Below, one piece after another: positions 38,629 to 47,688 of a stretch of 64,000 bases of DNA. The stretch's first letter is position 1; every line of letters begins with the position of its first letter. The notes under the pieces are model-generated. The model did not search any database. It worked only from the letters and a program-made list of their open reading frames with translations, and had not been told where the DNA came from. The position numbers and the translations under genes are program-made. Origin of the DNA: Eutrigla gurnardus (Eukaryota > Chordata > Actinopteri > Perciformes > Triglidae); assembly GCA_963514095.1 (NCBI GenBank), contig OY741267.1, positions 12,745,585-12,809,584 on the forward strand. The letters are read 5' to 3'.

Positions 38629-38721
38629 CTCAAGCATCGTGACGCATTTCAACCCTCAGGATCCTGAACAGGCTGCAGTACGATCCCCGATCCCAACCTG
38701 CTTGGTGATCACTCACCGCAA

Positions 38722-41006
38722 TAGTCAGGGGGGCAAAAACTTTTGTGGACATGTTTTGGTACAAGCTGTCACCCTATTTTTTAGTTAGAAGACACCCATA
38801 GGTAAGATATTAGGGTGGTTGTCAAGCTGAAATTTAATTTTTGTGACTTGTACAAGCAATTTCAGGACAATTTTTTGGTTTCCTGCTCAACACGACATGC
38901 CAACAATAAATGTTGAATATCTCCACAACCACAAGGGCCATATACATAAAAAATGGTATCAAATGAAAGCTAACACTCATGGGATGTCTGCTGAAGTGAA
39001 TGAACTCAGAATAAACATTTTTGTACAGTTGAAGAGAAACCAGAACCAGTTTTCAAGGTGAATATCAGCTTGGAAACATAACATAGTATCCCAAAACCTC
39101 TATCAATCAGTACCCCTACGGGAATGAGTCATGCCACGTTTTAGGCTTGTTGGCAGAGACAGTGCAATGCTGCACAAGTTATAATACTTTAATGTCCAGG
39201 CGGAAATGTAGAACTCTAGATGGTGGTCTATGGCACTTGACTTCATTAATGTACCAGGTTGTAACACAAATGATATTTAATTGACATATCACTCATTAAT
39301 TCCATCCTAACATAACTGCTCTCTCACTTCTTGTGGAGAAGATGAGGGCACTGCTGGAACACTTTCCATGCAGTCCTTTTTCCTATTCCAGTGAACTGAG
39401 TTACATCCAGTGATGGCATGAAATGCCAACAGACCATTCAGAATCTCATTTGACATTTTAATATCATTCACTTGTAGCGTGGTTTCTTGGCAGTTCCTGC
39501 TTTCATCCACATTTCTGGGCTCAGCAGGTGTGCAAACACAAGAAGCAACAACAGTGCATCTGTGTCTGCACTGAATGATGAGCCTCTCAGACCCTTTGGT
39601 TGTGGCATCAACAGGATGTATAGGTATCTGCTTCTTCGTGTGCAGCCCATAGGTGGGAAACATCGATCCCAGCTGCCGTCGCCACTTGCTGCCGTCAGCA
39701 TCAAAATCACCATCTAGGAAGCCCTGGTAGACCCGTGGTGCCGTCTGTGCCCGATGTTCCATGTCTGCTATGAATACAGCACCCCATCTTGTGTGGTGGG
39801 TGTGATCATATGCGGCAAACCTAACAAACTGAAAGCATCGAACTTCTAGTGGTGATCGGCTGGCAGTTGCTTGCAAGATTTAGTGACTTCTTTTCATTTT
39901 CAGAGCGTTTTTTTCAGGCGGGAAATAAAAATCACATTTGTAAAAGCTGCATAGCATGTTTTGTGCCATTTTATCTTTTCAGTTTCTGTGTCCAGAAACT
40001 CCTCAATTCTCTCCAGGGCATCAGCATACTCCACGTCTTGGTATTTCGCCCGTTCATTCTCAATCTAATACACTTTAGCCCATTCTCAGAAGGATTTCTT
40101 AGGGCTTTATCTTGGCTGTATTTTCCATATTTGTCTTGACAAATGAAATATTTTTCCCCAGTCAATATCTCTTCCTATTTGTTTTTCTTTGGACGCTAGG
40201 CTTACAGCTCCCTCTGAATCCATGTTATCTCATCTGAAAGGCAAAAATGTTTCACTACACTAGTCTGATTGGTTTCTGACTGGTTAATATCATCTGACAT
40301 TAGCTGAGGGCTTGGCTATCCAACAAACTGGTCAACATTTTTAGCTAGCAGACTGTAAAATAGGCTGCTGTGCAGCAAATCAATTTTAAACATAATATTT
40401 CCATTACACATCTGCACAAAACTTAATTGACCTATTAGTAAGTAAGCTAGCAATTCTGAAAGTAAATTAGCCTAGCTGTCTGCTAGCTCTGCCTGGGAAG
40501 TATAGAAACATTTCAGCTTACCTGTTCCTGGCAACATTTGATGGTAGAATCTTGAGGCAAATGTTTGTGACAAATAGACCAAGTTCATCTGTTGCGTGAT
40601 TGTGTGATTCACTCCTTCATAAAGTTTTGTTCAGACTGTTGACACTGTGATCATCTTTACTGGATCTGCTGCCTCATGCCAAATCACAGCTGTGCTGACA
40701 AAACAGTGCCCCTTGTGGTGTGATACTCTTGTGGTTATTATTTGATTTGATTGATTATTATTTTTTAATGATCATGCTATCACATAAATTGGTTTATATT
40801 GCACATTTGCCCAGAATTACAGTAGGTAACATGGACGAAAATAGAAGCACTTAGAAGCAAAAAAATCTGCTTCTAAATACATTTTGTAAGCTGACAACCT
40901 GGCTAGAACACATGTTGAGGGGTTAAATATTAATACTTGATAGGTTGTATGCTTGTACCAAAAAGTGTCCGACAAAGTTTTAATATCAGTTTTGGCCCCC
41001 TGACTA
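38722..41006 (-). mobile_element. Decayed DNA transposon with ~50-bp TIRs and XPG-like nuclease ORF relic
   Basis: The left end reads TAGTCAGGGGGGCAAAA, then ACTTTTGTGGACATG and TTTTGGTACAAGC (38722-38766). The right end (40951-41006), read in reverse, gives TAGTCAGGGGGCCAAAA, then ACTTTGTCGGACAC and TTTTTGGTACAAGC, with about 11 extra bases. The direct flank is CAA on both sides (38719-38721 and 41007-41009), so a 3-bp target duplication is likely; TA is an alternative reading. Inside, the - strand carries the broken protein described at 39304-40223. A 3-bp duplication plus an XPG/FEN1-type nuclease domain suggests an Academ-like element, an assignment that needs a database search. Confidence 0.8.
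39304..40223 (-). pseudogene. Frameshifted transposon protein with zinc-finger-like WHKxCY and XPG-like nuclease motifs
   Basis: Reading from 40223 down, frame changes join MDSEGAVSLASKEKQIGRDI, a CFICQDKYGKYSQ segment, and then DALERIEEFLDTETE and IKWHKTCYAAFTNV. This N-terminal pattern is common to many repeat-linked proteins of fish and cnidarians. After an apparent internal deletion a 189-codon frame (39307-39876) continues with SPLEVRCFQFVRFAAYDH, a PRVYQGFLDGDF segment, and GLLAFHAITGCNSV. A second frame over the same DNA has ADTDALLLLLVFAHLLSPE, so a frameshift separates the DTD motif from the GCN(D)S motif. The paired motifs resemble the XPG-I metal-binding and helix-hairpin (L.GCDY) parts of FEN1/XPG nucleases. 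The protein is disabled and truncated relative to intact relatives, which I recall as much longer. Confidence 0.7.
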
Positions 41007-41009
41007 CAA

Positions 41010-41612
41010 TCTGTCCTTCATCTCCGCTTTGCTTTGAGCTGCCGCCGCAGCCTCAGCCAAAATCTCACTCTGAACTCTCACTCTGAAGTTAAAAACTTGA
41101 GAGCCCTGCTCCATGAATGCATATATTTATGTTATTGCAAGTAAGCATTTGTAAATGGACTTTATTTGCCAATAATAAGGAAGGAAGGTAAATAGTGGAA
41201 GCAAATGAAGAGCGCTTGGCCATAGCAACCAATAACAATACATAGATAAATACATTTTAATTTATATATATATATATATACCATCACATACAGATGACAG
41301 GAGAGGTCAAAAGGCTGAGCCCTAAGGTGGCGCATTGCTGTCACATTGTACTACGTATATGTGTGACATTATAATTAACAATACAGTATAGAAGTATGTA
41401 CAGTATGAAAACAGTTAACTAATATCTACTACGACATCTAAAGTACGTTTAAGCGCGACTTTTATTTTGAAGGCTTTGGTGATACATACAGGAAGTAAAT
41501 ATTGCTCACAAACGGACGGCTTCCGTTTTATATCCTGTTTGAGTTGTACCTGCGTAATGTTTGGTTCTCATTCTACTTAGCAGTTGACGTTGAGGTGACT
41601 TCGCCTCCAGCG
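41010..41612 (+). promoter_or_regulatory. LACTB2 upstream region and probable 5' UTR
   Basis: Between the transposon end and the LACTB2 start codon. The frame upstream of the ATG is open back to a TTG at 41502 but has no in-frame ATG, so translation most likely starts at 41613. No TATA box at a convincing distance; a (TA)n run lies at 41264-41280. The transcription start is not identifiable. Confidence 0.4.
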
Positions 41613-42078
41613 ATGAGTGCTGTTATCCCTCGCATAGAGCAGCTCTCTGCCAGAGTGGTTCGGGTGTTGGGCTGTAACCCGGGACCGATGACCCTGCAGG
41701 GGACCAACACGTACCTGGTCGGCACTGGGCAAAGGTAACACTGGGCACTTATGTCACCATTTACTATGTTCGCTTAGTAAAGCTTACTGTAGTATTATGT
41801 TTTCTATTCAAGAACATTTGTATTTTGGTCTCAATGTCCTTGTATTCGTACGTAAACGTTGTATCTTCTGAGATACTCCTAAAGTAAGTTAACGCGTGGT
41901 AAAGGACGTCACGCCAAATTCCGTTCAAATGTTTCTAAACCCAGTGTTTGCTTGCCTTTAGGCCAAAATGCATAGCGTGTAGACCGAAACTGAAAATGTA
42001 CGCAATTGCCATGTTCCACGGGTTATTTCGGCTTATACTCAATATGACAGATATTAATCAAACTAGACACACACACAC

Positions 42079-42159
<81 letters not shown>

Positions 42160-45100
42160 CTCTGTAACTCACAGAAAGAGGTGAAGAGCCACAGAGACAT
42201 TGGCTTGCACCGGGAATGTGAGAAATGTGAAGCGAAAAAAAAGAAAAGTTTTCCTTTATTTTGAAAAGTATAAATATTTAACATTTGCTTCTTGGCCATA
42301 ATTATTGTTTCAACATTTATGACAAATACTAGCATATTGTATAGAAACATTAAAAACAAAAAGAAATCCTAGAATCCCCGTGCTGTAAATGTGACTATTC
42401 CCAGCAATGAAACAATACATCTTCTAATTGTATAATACTGCATCATAAAACTCTGATTAACACACCTGTTAATTCCTGCACTGGGCTGTAACTTGAACAC
42501 AACAGACTAAAAGGATGTCTCATACTGAACCCAGTGGCCAGTACCAAACATTTCAGGTACAAATATGTGTACCTAGCAAGCACGTACCAAGATGATGTGA
42601 ATTCACAGTGAAAAGGAATGAAATATAGGGTGGAAGCAAAAAGATGTTTCGTCTTTATAGATTAAGAAAAAATAGATAAATGGAAAATGATAAAATACAG
42701 AGAGAATTTGTGTATATGAATACAGCTGCTTTTTAAAGCCTTGAATATGCACAGAATCTAAAGTGTGTGATTATTATCCAGGCGGGTGCTAATAGACACC
42801 GGAGACCCTGCTGTCCCTGAATACATCAGCTGTCTGAAACAGGCACTAGGGCAGTTCAACACCAGCATCCAGGAGATCCTCGTCACACACTGGCATCACG
42901 ACCACATAGGCGGAGTCGAAGACATCTGCAGGGACATCACTGGTAAGGACCATGTTATTGAATTGGAAATCAGTCTGAATATTAAATCCAAACTCTAACC
43001 GCCCTGGATTTATAGTTTACAGACATTAATAGTAGAGGTGAAGTTGCAGAATGAAAAATAAACATATTTAATCATATCGTTTGTTTGGCAGACCAATATT
43101 TGTGTGTTGTCCTTCCTGCAGGTTCTGAGGTCCAAGTGAGCAAGCTGCCTCGCTCCAGCCAAGTCAAAGAGATGGCCGGAAACAAAAGCTTGACTTATCT
43201 AAAAGATGGAGATGTTGTCCGGACAGAGGGGGCCACGCTCAAGTCAGTATGATTCATGTGCAAGAGGCACATGATTAAAAAAAAAAGCACACTAAAATAT
43301 TGTTATTAACAGTGTTATACAAGTATGTTGACTATTAGTTTTCCATGTCTTTTTCCCAGAGTGCTGTTCACCCCGGGCCACACTGACGACCACATGGCCC
43401 TGCTGCTGGAGGAGGAGCAGGTGCTCTTCTCTGGGGACTGTATCCTGGGAGAAGGCACGGCCGTGTTCGAGGATCTCTACAGCTACATGCATTCTCTGAA
43501 GATCCTGCTGGACTCTCAGGCTGAAGTCATCTACCCTGGTGAGTGAGCGCCAATTAGTATGTATGGTGCACACTTTTATTTCTTTAGAAGCTCTCTCAAT
43601 AATCTTTTATTAAAACATTTATTTATTCAGGGGAGCTTCTCTCAGGGTAATGTCCTGATTTTTTTAGAGGGGCCTCTCAACCTTATACACATTTTACACC
43701 TGGAAGCTGCTGAGGACAACCATTTTCCATTTAATCATCTTTCAGATTTATTTAATCAGTCCGGGAATCGAACCAGAGACCTTCAAGTCACACAATTATT
43801 CACTTATTTCATGTTTTTCATCCGTTCAGTTGTCTGTACTTTACAGGCATTCGCCAGAATTAAAGATGTTGTGAAGTCATTCAGATATTTGGACAAAAAC
43901 CCTGCTGCTGTTCTCTGTGCAGGTCACGGCCCTGTGGTTCAGGATGCTGGCTCAAAGATCAGACACTACATCAGCCACCGGGACCAGAGAGAGCAGCAGA
44001 TCCTGGCAGCCATTCAGGATGGAGCAGGAAAGGCTTTCTCCTCAATGGAGCTCGTCAAGATCGTCTACAAGGTCAGGACTCAACCATCTGTTACTGCTGG
44101 TGTTTCCACCCTTTAGTCTAGAAGCTAAGACCAGCAGTACAGTTCAACCCCTGAGCGGTCCTGCCGGGTACAGGAACAGTGGCCTCAATTACACCTAGAC
44201 ATGTCGCTCAAAAAGATGTGTACCAACCAGGAAGAGTCTGATTACCACAAAGAAACATAACATTACTACAAAGGACTACAAAGGACTACAAACCAACTAC
44301 AAAAGATGCAAAATAGCTGCAAAGAGACCTCATTGATGATCAAAAAATGGGCAAAGCAACCTCAAAGAGACACAAAGACAGAAAGGAACGACAGAGACTA
44401 AAGAGAACTCCCAGAGAATTGCATATTCTCTACAAAGAGATTCAAAGCAACAACTAAATGATTCAAAACAGCTGAAAAAGAAGACACAAAGAGACTCACA
44501 ACGATGATGAAAAGGGGCACAACAACCTCGAAAAGAGACACAACATGAGTACAAATAGACAAAAAGCAACTACAAAGAAACTAAAAACGACTTCAAAAAG
44601 AGGGAAAAAACAACCACACAAGAAATAACTACATAAAGACCAAAACAATTATAAAGCAACGCAAAACAACTACAAAGAGACAATAAAAAAGGAGCAAAAC
44701 AACTTCAGAGACACACAATGACTACAAACAGTTACAAATAGACATTACATGGTTTCATTTGGAGTGTTTTTGCAGCTGTGTTCTGTCTGTGTGTCTTGCC
44801 TCTATGTAGGAGAGATGAAGGGCCCTTCAGCATTTCTGTACCCAGGGGCCCGTTGTCTCATAATCCACCCGTAAACAAAACGTAGACAAATTTGGACTGT
44901 TGTGAGTTTCTGATCGAGAAAGTTCCTCAAAATACAGAGTAAAGCAAGGACAAGTCTATGGAAGTGACTTGAAAATACGCAGTCTGCAAGCAATCACACA
45001 AGTTTACCCGTCCGTAGTCATGAAGGTGGCCATAGACGATGCTTGTTTTTCATTCAAAGCAAAATGACAGACTCACTGCTTCTCCCCAGGACACTCCTGA

Positions 45101-46881
45101 ATATCTGCACCCTGCGGCTAATGTGAACCTGGTCCATCACCTCAAGAAACTGGAGAAAGATGGCAAGATCATGCTGGGTACGTTCTCTGATGACCAATGC
45201 ATAACATACTGAGGGTTTAGAGCAGCAGCTCGGCCAGCCACTATTAACAGACGGGTCAATTCAACCAAAATGGATGTATCTGGCAATGCAGATAGTTCTG
45301 GTATAAGATACGCTTTAGATTTAGTTGATTAATTTCCAAAACATAAACAATAAAGAAAGCAGTATAAACTCATATTGTATTAATATGTTTATATGACTTG
45401 AATAATAAGAATGTTGCATTAATTTAGTGTAGGGTACTTGGATACAGCACCGAGTTTGTCCACAGGGGGCGCCAAAATCAACACTAAAATAAAGTTCCTC
45501 ATAGGTTTCGTCTGCTCATGTCAAACCACCAGATTAAGATGATTGATTGCAAATGTTGTTGGTGATTTAGACAATGAGGCTTTGCACTCGGTGAATGTGA
45601 GCTTAAACACTAATACTTTTCCAACAGTGAACATCTCTTCAAAGAACATGAAATGGAAGAGTGTGCTGTGATGTCCACAGAGACTGTGAAGAAATGCACT
45701 GGAGTTGACCATTTGGCAAGGAGGACGAAAATCCATCTGGTCGACAGTTAATTGTTTTGGTCGAAAAATGATCTCCATTCAGCAAAATGTTTATGCTTGA
45801 TTCCTTAGAGCTGCCGATTGATGGATACAGTTCAGATAATCAGGGATGGCGGTCACACTTGTTGCCTTGGATGTTTTCTTTCGCGACTCTGTCATCAGTT
45901 TTGTTGATTTCAAACAAATCTGGCTGCCTTTGCTTAAATTAGAAGCAGATAAATACAGCTGTGATACACCTCCTTCTTTGAGTTATTTACCTCAAAAGAC
46001 ACTTCACCTCTGTATAAAATAGATTTTAAAAGGAGCTGTTTGGCAGAAGATTTGCTTACATGCTAAAGTGTATTATTTAATTCAGGGAACAAGGCCTCTG
46101 TGTTTGTGTGTGGGTTAAATAAGGTCAGTAGGATGAAGAAATCCAGAGTAAAGTTCAAAAATGAATTTGAATATAAACCTTGTGTGCTCTCAGAGACTGC
46201 AATGCTTTTACATCATGTATATTTCTATTCAGATCAACATTTAGAGTCCTTCCCATCTGTCACCTTTATTAAAACGTTGTTTTTGTCTTTTCAGTCCTGA
46301 TTATGTAAGCGCTTGTTCCAGAGATGCTGCACAAGTACACAGTCGGTCACTAGGTGGCAGTCTCTGCTAGTTCATTTTATTGGGTCAAAACTTGAAACAG
46401 TAAATAATGATCATATACACTTTGTCAACATATGGCGAACCTTAGAAATATATTTTGTTAAAAAATGTGAAGACTGTTTGATGGAAAAGATCGTTGAAAA
46501 TATTAAAAGATCCACAGTATTCCACTGTGAGTTGAATTTGTATGGACATGAATGAGAATTTTGTGCATTTGTGATCATTATTATATCATCCTGTGGGATG
46601 ACCTTTAGTTATATATTACATATAAACCCATGACTGCTGGAGTGAGTTCACCAAATAAAAACAGCTGAACATGATCTCATCTAAATCCTCATGTTGACCC
46701 ACTATACATATGAGTAATAATGAGATCTACTGCATGAACATTTGACCTGTGGTCGACTCCTCTGTGATGATGCTTGTCTGTTTTCATATTGACTAACGGT
46801 TCCGTTGCAATCTGACTAATTGGGATTTTTTTATTTACAGGAAGAGCTTTTCCTGTCGTCTCTGTAGGCTGTTCTGCATAA
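41613..46881 (+). CDS. lactb2: LACTB2, metallo-beta-lactamase-fold endoribonuclease, seven exons, 286 aa
   Basis: Exons 41613-41734, 42782-42942, 43122-43242, 43360-43538, 43923-44071, 45090-45177 and 46841-46881 total 861 nt and stay in phase with GT/AG borders. The protein starts MSAVIPRIEQLSARVVRVLG. It carries the metal-site motifs of the family: HWHHDHIGG (HxHxDH, about residues 77-85), TPGHTDDH, SGDCILGEGT and GHGPV; the C-terminal VHHLKKLEKDGKI matches the winged-helix tail. Human LACTB2 is 288 aa, close to this model. The family is a mitochondrial single-strand RNA endonuclease with two zinc ions. All metal ligands visible are intact. The last exon (ending MLGRAFPVVSVGCSA) is the least certain part: the human end is not similar, and another acceptor at 46085 would give a longer tail. 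A poly(A) signal at 47164 fits the chosen exon. Confidence 0.92.
42067..42158. repeat. (CA)n microsatellite in LACTB2 intron 1
   Basis: About 45 CA units with one CG interruption. The right flank (CTCTGTAACTCACAGA) is shared with the microsatellite at 54325-54447. Confidence 0.97.
43640..43830 (-). repeat. tRNA-derived SINE-like relic in LACTB2 intron 4
   Basis: The - strand contains GGTCTCTGGTTCGATTCCC, with a perfect B box (GGTTCGATTCC). The A box is not clearly preserved. The 185-codon open frame across 43559-44116 fuses this relic to exon 5 and is not a real product. Confidence 0.5.
44160..44885 (+). repeat. Interspersed repeat family 2 with expanded ~21-bp minisatellite core
   Basis: From ACCAACCAGGAAGAG on, imperfect units of CAAAGAGACACAAAACAACTA type repeat for about 500 bases. 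The element closes with TGTGTCTTGCCTCTATGTAG, GGGCCCTTCAGCATTTCTGT and GGGCCCGTTGTCTCATAATC. It fills most of LACTB2 intron 5 (44072-45089). Confidence 0.8.
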
Positions 46882-47163
46882 ACTGCATGTTTTGGAGCTG
46901 AGAGGCGTCTAAACTGAAAGCAACTTTGCCACTTACACTAAAGAAGTGCAGCGCATGAATCATTCGGCACAGACACTGTGTAAATCACATTATATGATTT
47001 CTAGGGTGGTAGGTCAGCCTTGTAGGAAAGAATATGGTATTTTACTGGATTTTGTTGGGCAATTCATCTTGAATCTTGAATGGGCAATTCAAGCGGGAAC
47101 ATTTGCATTAAAAATGCCATTTCCTGGGCTATTTCCTATGTTACTGCTGATATGTTACACTGA

Positions 47164-47169
47164 AATAAA
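47164..47169 (+). terminator. LACTB2 poly(A) signal AATAAA
   Basis: Hexamer in GAAATAAAAACA about 280 bases after the LACTB2 stop codon. It is the first canonical signal after the final exon and lies before the next gene's CpG-rich promoter. Confidence 0.55.
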
Positions 47170-47189
47170 AACAACATGCATACTATACG

Positions 47190-47582
47190 TCACTCTAGGA
47201 ATATTGTATTAACAAAAAGATTAAAACATTTGTTTTTTTTGTAAGGCTCTTAGACATAATACACCATATACCACCTTAAAACTTTCATAACAGTCAAAAA
47301 CAAATGAAAATATGTTCCAGAATCATCTCTAAATGATTTTATATCAATTTATTTCCTCCAAAGGTCAATTAAAAAAAACAAACCAACATTATTTTAGGTT
47401 AGGTGAGTTATTTGTTATGTGTGTGTGGTGGTGTGGAGAGAGAGAGGGTGGTAGAGAGACACCCAGCTCTGCAGTGTGGTAACGAGATGAGTGGAGGTGG
47501 TGGTGATGGAGAGGGAGAGAGAGGGAGGGAGGGGGTCTACTGGTAAAGATAAACAGCCGAGGAGCCTCTGAGCCAGAGGAAC
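47190..47582 (+). promoter_or_regulatory. Compact promoter region of the downstream gene
   Basis: Only about 400 bases separate the LACTB2 3' end from the next first exon. CpG density rises sharply from about 47540, preceded by GA-rich sequence (47435-47535). The ATG at 47583 lies in a perfect TISU motif, which usually sits within about 30 bases of the transcription start, so initiation near 47550-47575 is likely. Confidence 0.5.
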
Positions 47583-47688
47583 ATGGCGGCTCCGGCCCTG
47601 GACGTAACAGCCGCTCCGTCCCGCAGACCGACGCCTCGCCGAGCGACACATCCCGCACCGCGCGCACCGACGGCCTCTCAACTCTCAG
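47583..47688 (+). CDS. First exon of an unidentified + strand gene (TISU start codon)
   Basis: A CpG-rich exon begins with GAACATGGCGGC, a full match to the TISU consensus SAASATGGCGGC and to the YY1 motif. It ends at a strong donor CAG|gtaagt after 47688. If translated from this ATG it encodes 35 codons, MAAPALDVTAAPSRR then a Pro/Arg/Thr-rich stretch ending ASQLS, leaving one base over. I do not recognise this peptide; it could instead be 5' UTR. In human the genes after LACTB2 in the same direction are TRAM1 and NCOA2. The exon does not fit the TRAM1 N-terminus I know, whereas NCOA2 has non-coding first exons and long introns, so an ncoa2-like 5' UTR exon is possible. The gene body is outside the window. 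Confidence 0.55.

Noticed and set aside
41502..41612. In-frame N-terminal extension of LACTB2
   Set aside because: The extension begins at TTG, there is no upstream in-frame ATG, and the family starts at the residue encoded from 41613.
43559..44116. 185-codon frame overlapping LACTB2 exon 5
   Set aside because: It runs through intron 4 and a SINE-like relic into the exon and past the exon's donor; the real exon is 43923-44071 with correct phase.
46085..46313. Alternative LACTB2 terminal exon
   Set aside because: It would add a tail far longer than the family's usual length; kept only as a second choice to the exon at 46841.
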